From: SFWF01 sp045587065
GTDB lineage: Bacteria > Bacillota > Clostridia > Oscillospirales > Acutalibacteraceae
Assembly (NCBI GenBank): GCA_045587065.1
Contig: JAZNBQ010000134.1
Coordinates: forward strand, 1 to 10,188
Reading direction: 5' to 3'
Length of the DNA: 10,188 bases
The position numbers were made by a program, and so were the translations under genes. Positions 1-7,781 of the stretch are shown piece by piece; position 1 is the stretch's first letter; the number at the start of each line of letters is the position of its first letter. Under the pieces are notes generated by a model that saw only the letters and a list, made by a program, of their open reading frames with translations, ran no database searches and was not told the origin of the DNA.

Positions 1-1
1 G

Positions 2-1759
2 GCAAAAGACAATGGACAAAAGCCTAATAAAAAAACTAATGCCCAGACAAAAACTAAAATATACAAAGTTAATAAAAGTAACCAAAAGAAAAGAGAAAAT
101 AAAACACCGATAAAAATTATTCCTCTTGGAGGACTAGGGGAAATAGGAAAGAATATAACCCTTTACGAGTACAAAGATGAAATGCTTCTTGTAGACTGCG
201 GAATGGCTTTTCCTGATGAAGAAACACCCGGTATTGATATTGTTATTCCGGATTTTACCTACCTGATTAAGAATAAAGATAAAATCAAAGGTCTTATTCT
301 TACCCACGGCCACGAAGACCATATAGGCGCTATTCCGTATCTTCTTAAAAATTTTAACGTTGATATTTACGGCACAAAACTAACCTTGGGTCTTGTAGAG
401 GGTAAACTTAAAGAGCACAAGCTGCTGGACAGTGCAAAGCTCAATGTAGTAAAGCCAGGGGACGAAATTTCTCTTGGTGCTTTTAACGTGGAGTTTATAC
501 ACGTTAACCATTCAATTCCCGATGCAGTAGGTTTTGCTATTAAAACTCCTGCAGGTGTGATAGTACAAACAGGAGATTTTAAAATAGACACAACCCCTAT
601 TGACGATAGGGTAATAGATTTGGCTCGTTTTGCAGAAATCGGAAGAAAGGGAGTTTTGGCACTCCTTGCCGACTCTACCAATGCCGAAAGACCAGGCTAC
701 ACCTCTTCTGAAAGAATAGTGGGAGAGTCCTTTTCAAACCTCTTTAAAAAAGCAGGTAAAAATCGAATAATAATTGCAACCTTTTCTTCCAATATACACC
801 GCATTCAACAGATTATTGACGAAGCGGTAAACTGTGGCAGAAAGGTAGCAGTTTCAGGCAGAAGTATGCTAAACGTAGTATCGGTAGCTTCAGAGCTTGG
901 TTATCTTAAGGTGCCTGAAAATGCACTTATAGATATAGAGCTTATAAAAAGATACGAACCTGAGCAGCTTGTCATTATTACGACAGGTAGCCAGGGAGAG
1001 CCTCTGTCTGCTCTTCACAGAATGGCATACAGCGATCATAAAAACGTTGAAATTATGCCTGGTGATATGATAATTATTTCTGCAACCCCAATTCCGGGAA
1101 ATGAAAAGCTTGTAGGCAAGGTAATAAACGAGCTGATGAAACGCGGTGCAAACGTTGTATATGAAAAAATGTACGACGTACACGTTTCAGGACACGCTTG
1201 TCAGGAAGAATTAAAGCTTTTAATGTCACTTGTTAAGCCAAAATTCTTTATACCTGTTCACGGAGAGCAAAAGCATCTTTATAAACATGCTCAACTTGCT
1301 TCTACTATGGGCATAGCCAAGGAAAACATCTTAATTGCAGGAATAGGCAACGTTATTGAACTGACAAAGAAAAGCATTAAAATAGGAGAAACAGTTCCTG
1401 CAGGAAGAGTTCTTGTTGACGGTCTTGGCGTTGGAGACGTTGGAAGTATTGTTCTTCGCGACCGTAAACACTTGGCAGACGACGGAATTATAGTTGTTGC
1501 TATGACCATGGATTCCGCAACAGGAGAAATTGTTTCAGGTCCGGATGTGGTATCTCGCGGCTTTGTATATGTGAAAGAGTCTGAAGAGCTAATGAGCGAG
1601 GTTACAACAGTTGCAGAGGATGTTTTAGAGCGTTGCTATATGCAAAACATCAGAGACTGGAATGTGATAAAAAACAGGGTTAGAGATGCTGTTTTAAAAC
1701 ATCTCTATGAACAAACACGAAGAAGCCCTATGGTGCTTCCTATCATAATGGAAATATAA
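2..1759 (+). CDS. rnj: Ribonuclease J (5'-partial)
   Basis: RNase J is a zinc-dependent endo- and 5'-exoribonuclease of the metallo-beta-lactamase/beta-CASP family that matures and degrades RNA in the cytoplasm. The frame is open from base 2 with no in-frame ATG before 182. Family sequence (IPLGGLGEIGKN) starts near base 122, so the real start lies outside the window and an ATG at 182 would cut into the fold. Of 585 visible residues, the first ~37 are a Lys/Asn/Gln-rich tail, as often seen before the catalytic domain in clostridial RNase J. The metal motif HGHEDH is at residues 102-107 (bases 305-322). Further conserved elements are HVNHSIPDA, QTGDFKID, LLADSTNAERPG and PVHGEQ (His near residue 420), followed by a C-terminal domain. 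It is first in an operon with rplI, whose ribosome binding site overlaps its stop. RNase J1 and J2 cannot be told apart here. Identification is very secure. Confidence 0.97.
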   Translation, partial: AKDNGQKPNKKTNAQTKTKIYKVNKSNQKKRENKTPIKIIPLGGLGEIGKNITLYEYKDEMLLVDCGMAFPDEETPGIDIVIPDFTYLIKNKDKIKGLILTHGHEDHIGAIPYLLKNFNVDIYGTKLTLGLVEGKLKEHKLLDSAKLNVVKPGDEISLGAFNVEFIHVNHSIPDAVGFAIKTPAGVIVQTGDFKIDTTPIDDRVIDLARFAEIGRKGVLALLADSTNAERPGYTSSERIVGESFSNLFKKAGKNRIIIATFSSNIHRIQQIIDEAVNCGRKVAVSGRSMLNVVSVASELGYLKVPENALIDIELIKRYEPEQLVIITTGSQGEPLSALHRMAYSDHKNVEIMPGDMIIISATPIPGNEKLVGKVINELMKRGANVVYEKMYDVHVSGHACQEELKLLMSLVKPKFFIPVHGEQKHLYKHAQLASTMGIAKENILIAGIGNVIELTKKSIKIGETVPAGRVLVDGLGVGDVGSIVLRDRKHLADDGIIVVAMTMDSATGEIVSGPDVVSRGFVYVKESEELMSEVTTVAEDVLERCYMQNIRDWNVIKNRVRDAVLKHLYEQTRRSPMVLPIIMEI

Positions 1760-1769
1760 GGTGATAAAG

Positions 1770-2219
1770 ATGAAGGTTATTTTACTCCAGGACGTAAAAG
1801 GTCACGGAAAAAAGGGAGAGCTTATAAACATTTCTGACGGCTACGCAAGAAACTTCTTGTTCCCAAGAAACTTAGCTAAAGAAGCTAACGCCGCAGCTAT
1901 GGCAGAGTTTAACAGTAAAGCTCAAGCGGCAGAGCATCATTACGCAGAAGAAAAAGCAGCGGCTAAAAATACTGCCGATAAAATTCAAGGCGCAAAAATC
2001 GAAATTAAAGCCAAAGCAGGTTCCTCAGGAAAACTCTTTGGCGCAGTAACCTCAAAAGAGGTTGCTACAGTACTTAATGAACAACTTGGCATTTCTGTAG
2101 ACAAAAAGAAATTAACCGTTGCTGACATAAAGAATTTTGGCGAATATACCGCAACAGTTAAACTATTTAAAGATATCTCTGCAACATTTACAGTTGCTGT
2201 TACTCCGGAAGAAAAATAA
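1770..2219 (+). CDS. rplI: 50S ribosomal protein bL9
   Basis: bL9 is an elongated protein of the large ribosomal subunit that binds 23S rRNA near the L1 stalk and helps hold reading frame. The 149-residue product is the usual family length. It opens MKVILLQDVKGHGKKGE and carries the L9 signature around GYARNFLFP. A helical Ala/Glu/Lys-rich linker follows (about 40-75), then a C-terminal RNA-binding domain beginning near KIEIKAKAGSSGKLFGAVT. I chose ATG 1770 over the in-frame GTG at 1761. The family begins MKV, and the ribosome binding site AGGTGAT (1759-1765) would overlap the GTG. That site overlaps the rnj stop codon, which suggests translational coupling to rnj. The dnaB gene follows after 17 bases, the common rplI-dnaB pairing in Firmicutes. 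Confidence 0.97.
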   Translation: MKVILLQDVKGHGKKGELINISDGYARNFLFPRNLAKEANAAAMAEFNSKAQAAEHHYAEEKAAAKNTADKIQGAKIEIKAKAGSSGKLFGAVTSKEVATVLNEQLGISVDKKKLTVADIKNFGEYTATVKLFKDISATFTVAVTPEEK

Positions 2220-2236
2220 AAAGGAGACTGAAAAAA

Positions 2237-3613
2237 GTGGAAAGAGAAATTAATTATATTCCGGATTCGGAAAATATTAATTTACCCTATTCGGTAGAGG
2301 CGGAGCAGTCGGTTTTAGGGGCAGTTCTAATTGACCCTAATTGCATTAATGAAATTGCACCTCTTTTAAAGGTAGAGTATTTTTATCTGCCTCAGCACAG
2401 AGAAATTTATAAAACCCTTTCAGGAATGTTGGAGTTTGGAGATAAGGCTATTGACTTTGTGTCACTCCTTGAACAACTTAAAAGCAATGGGGTTTACGAC
2501 GAAGCCGGAGGCAAGGCATATCTTACACAACTTGCACAAGTGGTGCCAACCTCTGCCAACGTTACTACCTATGTTGATATAATCAGAGAAAAGTTTTATG
2601 CTCGCTCACTTCTTTTAGCGGCAGAAAAAATTATTAAGGACGTTAACGATAATCTTGTTGATACCACACGTCTTCTTGATAATGCAGAGCAAACAATATA
2701 TGATATCAGACAAGGCAGAGAGGTAGGCGGTCTTAAGCTTTTAAAGGACATTATCGAGGATGAAACCTACGACCGTCTTACAAAACTTGCCGACCCTGAA
2801 ACCAGAGAGGATTACGTGGGTATTCCTATGGGCATTTCTGCTCTTGATAAGATAACTACAGGCCTTAACAAGTCTGACCTTATTATATTAGGCGCACGAC
2901 CAGGTATGGGTAAAACATCACTTGCTCTTAATATTGCAAGAAACGTAGCAGTTAATTCTAAAAAGACCGTTTGTTTTTTCTCGTTGGAAATGACTCGCGA
3001 CCAGTTGGCTCAGCGTATGCTTTCTAACGAGGCTTCTATCGAGAGTGAAAAGTTAAGAACAGGCGACCTTTCTGCAGACGAATGGACAAGACTTGCGCAG
3101 GCAGGCAAAAACTTATCTGAAGCTAATATTTATTTTGACGAAACTTCAGGCATTACAGTACCTGAAATGAAGGCAAAACTGCGCAGAATGAAAAAGGTAG
3201 ATTTAGTTGTAATTGACTATTTGGGACTTATGAGTTCTGCCAAGAAAACAGAAAACCGTGTTCAAGAGGTTTCTGATATTACAAGAAATCTTAAATCAAT
3301 GGCAAAGCAACTTAATATACCTGTTCTTGCTTGTGCTCAGCTTTCTCGTGGTACAGAAGGAAAAGGTAAATCTCATAAACCTGCACTTTCAGACCTTAGA
3401 GAATCAGGCTCTATCGAGCAAGATGCAGATTTAGTATTATTCATTTACAGAGAAATGTATTATGACTCTGAAAAAGAGGGCGAGGACCAAAGAGGCGACC
3501 CAAACAAGGCAGAAATCATTGTTGCCAAGAACAGACACGGCAGCACCGATACAGTAGATCTTCATTGGGACGGAAAATATACTCGTTTTGCTTCTCAGGA
3601 TGTGTTTAGATGA
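2237..3613 (+). CDS. dnaB: Replicative DNA helicase DnaB (DnaC of Bacillus)
   Basis: This is the hexameric ATP-dependent 5'-3' helicase that unwinds DNA at the replication fork and recruits primase. The product is 458 residues, normal for the family. The N-terminal domain (about 14-125) opens with LPYSVEAEQSVLGAVLIDP. A linker follows, then the RecA-like motor from about 195 with Walker A GARPGMGKT (219-227) and catalytic-type SLEM (249-252). Walker B is DLVVIDYLG (322-330), and the DnaB stretch AQLSRG...LSDLRESGSIEQDAD is at about 367-398. The start is GTG 2237, preceded by AAGGAG (2221-2226). No in-frame ATG near the conserved N terminus competes with it. The stop overlaps the tilS start in an ATGA. 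In Bacillus subtilis the same protein is called DnaC. No intein or insertion interrupts the motor domain. Confidence 0.97.
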   Translation: MEREINYIPDSENINLPYSVEAEQSVLGAVLIDPNCINEIAPLLKVEYFYLPQHREIYKTLSGMLEFGDKAIDFVSLLEQLKSNGVYDEAGGKAYLTQLAQVVPTSANVTTYVDIIREKFYARSLLLAAEKIIKDVNDNLVDTTRLLDNAEQTIYDIRQGREVGGLKLLKDIIEDETYDRLTKLADPETREDYVGIPMGISALDKITTGLNKSDLIILGARPGMGKTSLALNIARNVAVNSKKTVCFFSLEMTRDQLAQRMLSNEASIESEKLRTGDLSADEWTRLAQAGKNLSEANIYFDETSGITVPEMKAKLRRMKKVDLVVIDYLGLMSSAKKTENRVQEVSDITRNLKSMAKQLNIPVLACAQLSRGTEGKGKSHKPALSDLRESGSIEQDADLVLFIYREMYYDSEKEGEDQRGDPNKAEIIVAKNRHGSTDTVDLHWDGKYTRFASQDVFR

Positions 3614-4920
3614 TTTTAGAAAAGGTAAAAGCGGCAATTGAAAAATATAATATGCTTTGCGGGGAAGACAGTGTTACAGTGGCTCTTTCCGGTGGAGCAG
3701 ATTCGGTTTGCCTTTTACACCTTTTAGTTTCTTTAAAAGAAATCTACAATATTAAAATCTCGGCAATACATATAAATCATAATCTTAGAGGAGAAGAGTC
3801 CAATAGGGACGAGGAGTTTGTTAAAGCACTTTGCGACAAACTTAAAGTTCCTCTTAAGGTTTTAAGCATAAAGGTAAAAGAACTATCTGAACAAACAGGG
3901 GAAAGCATAGAACTTGCCGCAAGAAACGCAAGGTATGCAGCCTTTAAAAAATATGGCGTTGGCCTTGTGGCTACCGCGCATACCGCAAGTGACAATTTAG
4001 AAACTTTGCTTTTTAATATAACAAGAGGGACAGGACTAAAGGGCATTTGCGGAATTCCTGCAAAAAGGGATATTTATATAAGGCCTCTTATTTTCTGCAC
4101 AAGAAAGGAAATAGAAGAGTATCTTGCACAAAACAAATTAAGTTACGTTACAGACAGCACAAATTTATCAGATGATTATTCACGCAATCTTTTAAGACAT
4201 AAAGCAGTCCCTGTGTTAAAAGAGTTAAATTCTTCCATTGAGGGCACAGCTACCAATATGTGCGAGTCTTTAAAGGAGGATTTATCTTTTTTGGAAAGCA
4301 CCGCCCAAGAGGTTGGCCTTTTGTGTATAGGCAAAGATGGTATTGACGCAATTAAATTAAAGTCATATCACGTTTCGGTTATAAAAAGAGTACTTTTCTC
4401 ATATTTTGCAAAAATAATAAGCGGCGTTCCAGACAGTCTTCATACCGAAAGAATGTTAGATTCTTTATTTAATGAAACAAAAAACAGTTTACCAAAAGGC
4501 TTTTACTGCGATGTAAAAGGAGGACTCTTTTTTATAAAAAAAGAGGGAGAATCTTTAGGTAAAAGGTATAATACAGAAATTTTTTATAAAGATTTAAAAA
4601 AGACTCAAAAAGTTAACAGTTTGTTATCAAAAAACTTTATAGACTGTGATACAATAGTAGGAGATTTGAAAATCAGAACAAGACTTGAGGGCGATACCAT
4701 AAAGTTAAGGGGAAGAAATTGCACCAAAAGTCTAAAAAAACTCTTTAGTGAGCTTAAAATCCCTACAGAAGACAGAGATAACATTCCTGTTGCGGCAGAT
4801 GATAAGGGAATTGTTTGGATTTATAACGTTGGTGTATCTGACAGGAATGCGGTAACAGATACAACAAAAAAGATAGCAGAGTTTAAAACTGATATTTCAG
4901 GGGAGTATAAAAATGATTAA
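3610..4920 (+). CDS. tilS: tRNA(Ile)-lysidine synthetase
   Basis: TilS uses ATP and lysine to convert cytidine 34 of the CAU-anticodon isoleucine tRNA to lysidine, switching its codon reading from AUG to AUA. It is essential in most bacteria. The 436-residue product has the N-type ATP-pyrophosphatase PP-loop SGGADS at 27-32 and the family motifs HINHNLRGEE (54-63) and ATAHTASDNLET (121-132). A C-terminal TilS domain is visible around 375-425 (KLFSELKIPTEDRDNIPV...GIVWIYNVGVSDR). The ATG shares the sequence ATGA with the dnaB stop (3610-3613), and only a modest AGGA (3597-3600) lies upstream, so translation is probably coupled to dnaB. Its 3' end overlaps hpt by 8 bases. tilS-hpt-ftsH is a classic Firmicutes order, which supports the call. 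Confidence 0.96.
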   Translation: MILEKVKAAIEKYNMLCGEDSVTVALSGGADSVCLLHLLVSLKEIYNIKISAIHINHNLRGEESNRDEEFVKALCDKLKVPLKVLSIKVKELSEQTGESIELAARNARYAAFKKYGVGLVATAHTASDNLETLLFNITRGTGLKGICGIPAKRDIYIRPLIFCTRKEIEEYLAQNKLSYVTDSTNLSDDYSRNLLRHKAVPVLKELNSSIEGTATNMCESLKEDLSFLESTAQEVGLLCIGKDGIDAIKLKSYHVSVIKRVLFSYFAKIISGVPDSLHTERMLDSLFNETKNSLPKGFYCDVKGGLFFIKKEGESLGKRYNTEIFYKDLKKTQKVNSLLSKNFIDCDTIVGDLKIRTRLEGDTIKLRGRNCTKSLKKLFSELKIPTEDRDNIPVAADDKGIVWIYNVGVSDRNAVTDTTKKIAEFKTDISGEYKND

Positions 4921-5461
4921 TAATAATGATATCAAAGAGATTTTGCTAAGTGAAGAACAAATAAAAGAAATGGTAAAAAATTTGGGAGCGCAAATCACAA
5001 AAGATTATGAAGGAAAAAATCTTTTAGTTGTAAGTATTTTAAAGGGCTCTATAATGTTTATGGCAGACCTGCTCAGAGAAATAAAACTGGACTGCAAAAT
5101 TGATTTTATGGCAGTATCTTCTTATGGTTCCAGTACAAGAACATCAGGCTCTGTAAAAATAATTAAGGATTTAAGTATCGACCTTACAGGTTATGATATA
5201 CTTCTTGTGGAAGATATTTTAGACTCAGGCGTAACCCTTTCAAATCTAAAAGAATTATTAATGCTCAGAAAACCTGCAAGTCTTAAAATTTGTGCTTTTC
5301 TTGATAAGCCGGACAGAAGAAAAGCAGATATAGTAGCAGATTACATAGGCACTTCTATTCCTGACGAATTTGTGGTAGGTTATGGACTTGACTATGATGA
5401 ACATTACAGAAACTTACCCTTCGTTGGTATTTTAGACCCATCTGTTTACGAAGGAAAATAA
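4913..5461 (+). CDS. hpt: Hypoxanthine phosphoribosyltransferase
   Basis: This purine-salvage enzyme joins hypoxanthine (and usually guanine) to phosphoribosyl pyrophosphate, giving IMP or GMP. The 182-residue product has the typical length of bacterial HPRT. The PRPP-binding motif LLVEDILDSGVTL is at residues 97-109, with the acidic pair E100-D101. The early SILKGSIMFMADL segment (41-53) and the flexible-loop SSYGSST (69-75) fit the family, as does the C-terminal VGYGLDYDEHYRNLPFVG. ATG 4913 has a strong site AGGGGAG (4899-4905) seven bases upstream, within the end of tilS. The two genes overlap by 8 bases. ftsH follows in the same direction after a short gap. Xanthine- or guanine-specific relatives are possible, but the context with tilS and ftsH strongly favours hpt. 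Confidence 0.96.
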   Translation: MINNNDIKEILLSEEQIKEMVKNLGAQITKDYEGKNLLVVSILKGSIMFMADLLREIKLDCKIDFMAVSSYGSSTRTSGSVKIIKDLSIDLTGYDILLVEDILDSGVTLSNLKELLMLRKPASLKICAFLDKPDRRKADIVADYIGTSIPDEFVVGYGLDYDEHYRNLPFVGILDPSVYEGK

Positions 5462-5493
5462 TAAACCCTTGTTAAAGAAAGGAAGTGCATAAC

Positions 5494-7344
5494 TTGAAGA
5501 AGAATATTCGCAATGTATTGCTCTATTTGGGCATTCCCATAATTTTTGTAATTGCTATTGCAGTAGTTTCTACAAGCACAAAACAAGCACCACAAACCAA
5601 ATATTTTGAAATAGTTGAAATGTTCCAACAGAATCAGATTTCAGAATATAAACTAAATCTCTATAGCGGCGAGCTTGAGTACGTAAAACGTGGAGATACC
5701 TCAGGCAAAACCTATAGATACAACGTTGCTGACCCGAATATCTTTTATAACGACGTTCAGAAGATTATAGAGGAAACCAACGACAAATACAGAGATACAG
5801 ACCCTTCTATGATGATAAAGCCTGACTATAAAAGCGGCGGAGAGACTTCGTGGATTGTAAGTATGATTCCTACCGTTTTAATGATAGGCCTGTTTATAGT
5901 TTTCTGGCTCTTCCTGATGAAGAGAATGAATTCTTCAATGGGTATGGACAAAACCATGGGCTTTGGAAAAGCCAAGGTAAAAAAAGCCGACCCTAATAAA
6001 AAGACATCCTTTACCGACGTTGCAGGTGCAGACGAGGAAAAGGAAGAGCTTGAAGAAATTGTAGAATTCCTTAAAAGTCCCAAACGCTTTAACGAGCTGG
6101 GCGCCAGAATCCCTAAGGGTGTTTTATTAGTTGGCCCTCCGGGTACAGGTAAAACCTTACTCGCCCGTGCAGTAGCAGGAGAGGCAGGCGTACCATTCTT
6201 CTCCATTTCAGGTTCAGACTTTGTTGAAATGTTTGTAGGCGTGGGCGCATCTCGTGTTCGTGACCTTTTCGACGAAGCAAAGAAACACGCTCCTGCAATT
6301 ATCTTTATTGACGAAATCGATGCAGTAGGCAGACAGCGTGGAGCAGGTCTTGGCGGCGGCCACGATGAAAGAGAGCAAACCCTTAACCAACTTCTCGTTG
6401 AAATGGACGGATTTGGTGAAAATTCAGGTGTTATTGTTATGGCGGCAACAAACCGTCCTGATATACTTGACCGAGCACTTCTTCGCCCCGGCAGATTTGA
6501 TAGACAGATTACCGTAAACTACCCTGACGCAAAGGGCAGAGAAGAAATATTAAAGGTTCATTCCCGCGGTAAGCCATTAGGCCCTGACGTTGACCTTAAA
6601 GCTATTGCTCATTCAACCTCAGGCTTTACAGGTGCCGACCTGGAAAATCTTCTTAACGAAGCGGCACTTCTTGCTGCAAGAGCAGGACTAAAAGCAATTA
6701 CCCAACCTCAGATAGAAGAGGCAACCATTAAGGTTGTTATGGGTACCGAGAAGAAGTCTCACGTTGTTAAGGACAAGGACAAAATGATTACTTCCTACCA
6801 CGAGGCAGGTCACGCTATCGTTTCCTATTTCCTTCCAACCCAGGACCCTGTTCATCAGATTTCCATTATTCCAAGAGGTATGGCGGCAGGTTATACAATG
6901 TATCTTCCTACCGAAGAAAAAGGACACGTTTCCAAAACTCAGCTTACCGAGCAGATTTGTTCACTCCTTGGCGGAAGAGCGGCAGAGCAGCTTACTCAGG
7001 ATGATATCTGTACAGGCGCATCTAATGATATGGAAAGAGCAACCGATATCGCAAGAAAAATGGTTACTAAATACGGTATGAGTGAAAAGTTAGGCCTTGT
7101 AACCTACGGTAATGATAATAACGAAGTGTTCCTTGGCAGAGATTTCTCATCTACACCAAACTATTCAGAGAAAATTGCTTCTATTATTGATGAGGAAATC
7201 GAAAGTATTGTTATGAATCAGTATGCTAAGGCTTTAGATATCATTAAAAACAATATGCCAAAGCTTAACGAAGTTGCAAGAATTCTTTTCAGTGAAGAAA
7301 AGATTACAGGGGACGACTTCAGAGCAATTATGGAAAAAGAATAA
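5494..7344 (+). CDS. ftsH: ATP-dependent zinc metalloprotease FtsH
   Basis: FtsH is a membrane-anchored hexameric AAA+ protease that degrades misfolded membrane proteins and selected regulators. I chose TTG 5494 (616 residues, MKKNIRNVLLYLG). The ribosome binding site AAAGGA (5478-5483) is 10 bases before it, whereas the GTG at 5485 (three residues longer) abuts that site. Numbering from TTG, a first membrane helix lies at about 7-26, an extracytoplasmic domain follows, and a second helix is at about 120-142. The AAA module has Walker A GPPGTGKT (214-221), Walker B IIFIDEID (269-276) and the second region of homology NRPDILDRALLRPGRFDR (320-337). The zinc site HEAGH is at 436-440, with a likely third ligand Asp512 in GASND. 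The protein ends soon after the protease domain without the long tail some relatives carry. It is last in the operon, followed directly by a terminator. Confidence 0.97.
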   Translation: MKKNIRNVLLYLGIPIIFVIAIAVVSTSTKQAPQTKYFEIVEMFQQNQISEYKLNLYSGELEYVKRGDTSGKTYRYNVADPNIFYNDVQKIIEETNDKYRDTDPSMMIKPDYKSGGETSWIVSMIPTVLMIGLFIVFWLFLMKRMNSSMGMDKTMGFGKAKVKKADPNKKTSFTDVAGADEEKEELEEIVEFLKSPKRFNELGARIPKGVLLVGPPGTGKTLLARAVAGEAGVPFFSISGSDFVEMFVGVGASRVRDLFDEAKKHAPAIIFIDEIDAVGRQRGAGLGGGHDEREQTLNQLLVEMDGFGENSGVIVMAATNRPDILDRALLRPGRFDRQITVNYPDAKGREEILKVHSRGKPLGPDVDLKAIAHSTSGFTGADLENLLNEAALLAARAGLKAITQPQIEEATIKVVMGTEKKSHVVKDKDKMITSYHEAGHAIVSYFLPTQDPVHQISIIPRGMAAGYTMYLPTEEKGHVSKTQLTEQICSLLGGRAAEQLTQDDICTGASNDMERATDIARKMVTKYGMSEKLGLVTYGNDNNEVFLGRDFSSTPNYSEKIASIIDEEIESIVMNQYAKALDIIKNNMPKLNEVARILFSEEKITGDDFRAIMEKE

Positions 7345-7347
7345 ACC

Positions 7348-7381
7348 AAAAAGCAGAGTGGCAAGTCTACTCTGCTTTTTT
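7348..7381 (+). terminator. Rho-independent terminator after ftsH
   Basis: A 12-base-pair perfect stem (arms 7348-7359 and 7369-7380, core AGCAGAGT/ACTCTGCT) with a 9-base loop ends in a run of six T. It begins four bases after the ftsH stop, so it closes the rnj-ftsH operon. The A-run on the left would also give a U-tract on the opposite strand. Confidence 0.93.
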
Positions 7382-7382
7382 C

Positions 7383-7411
7383 TTGACATTTATATTTATT
7401 ACACATACAAT
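7383..7411 (+). promoter_or_regulatory. Vegetative (sigma-A type) promoter for the zinc-ribbon gene
   Basis: A perfect -35 box TTGACA (7383-7388) lies 17 bases before TACAAT (7406-7411), a one-mismatch -10 box at ideal spacing. The expected transcription start is near 7418, giving a leader of about 19 bases before the ATG at 7437. The -35 box begins two bases after the terminator T-run, so transcription ends and restarts at the same place. Confidence 0.85.
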
Positions 7412-7436
7412 TAAATTATAGAAAAGGAGGGCAAAA

Positions 7437-7721
7437 ATGAAATCTACAGTTAAGATAATGCTTTTAGGAATCGCTCTTATGTTGGCGGGATTTTATTTAA
7501 GTTTCAGTGTTATAGGTTTTATTTTCCTCGTTGTTGGTTTTATAATTGTAATATGTGGCTTTTTCCTCGAAGAACACAAAAAAGATTTAACCGAAGAAAC
7601 TTATAATATGATTTTACAACAAAAAATCAAAGAAGAAAAGGAACTTACTTGCAACAAGTGTGGCGAAAAGTATAAAGAAGGATATACTTCTTGTCCGTGG
7701 TGCGGACACAAAGACGAATGA
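7437..7721 (+). CDS. Small membrane protein with C-terminal zinc ribbon, function unknown
   Basis: I do not recognise this 94-residue protein. Two hydrophobic helices (about 4-20 and 24-43, the second rich in Gly, Ile and Val) are joined by a very short turn. A charged helical stretch follows (about 45-70, Lys/Glu-rich, possibly a short coiled coil). The tail is a rubredoxin-like zinc ribbon with CNKC at 72-75 and CPWC at 86-89, each followed by Gly. Both ends are predicted on the same side, probably cytoplasmic. The start is well supported: AGGAGG (7425-7430) sits six bases before ATG 7437, behind a near-consensus promoter. The gtrA-like gene follows 60 bases later on the same strand, and no terminator separates them. 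Function cannot be inferred. Zinc-ribbon membrane proteins of this layout are widespread and mostly uncharacterised. Confidence 0.85.
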   Translation: MKSTVKIMLLGIALMLAGFYLSFSVIGFIFLVVGFIIVICGFFLEEHKKDLTEETYNMILQQKIKEEKELTCNKCGEKYKEGYTSCPWCGHKDE

Positions 7722-7736
7722 AGTTAAAATATGTCT

Positions 7737-7766
7737 TTGACATTCTTTCGTTAAGGAATTTAAAAA
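7737..7766 (+). promoter_or_regulatory. Possible weak promoter before the GtrA-like gene
   Basis: A perfect TTGACA (7737-7742) lies in the 60-base gap before the GtrA-like gene, but the best -10 candidate is only TAAAAA (7761-7766) at 18-base spacing, two mismatches from consensus. It may be a weak independent promoter, or chance, with the gene co-transcribed from 7383. Confidence 0.35.
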
Positions 7767-7781
7767 AGAGGGTTATTTGTC

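Noticed and set aside
182..184. ATG as the start of RNase J
   Set aside because: The frame is open to the window edge and conserved family sequence begins about 60 bases upstream, so this is an internal Met.
1761..1763. GTG as the start of rplI
   Set aside because: It overlaps the AGGTGAT ribosome site, and bL9 proteins begin MKV, matching ATG 1770.
5485..5487. GTG as the start of ftsH
   Set aside because: It abuts the AAAGGAAG ribosome site with no room. TTG 5494 has correct spacing and gives a typical MKKNIRN start.
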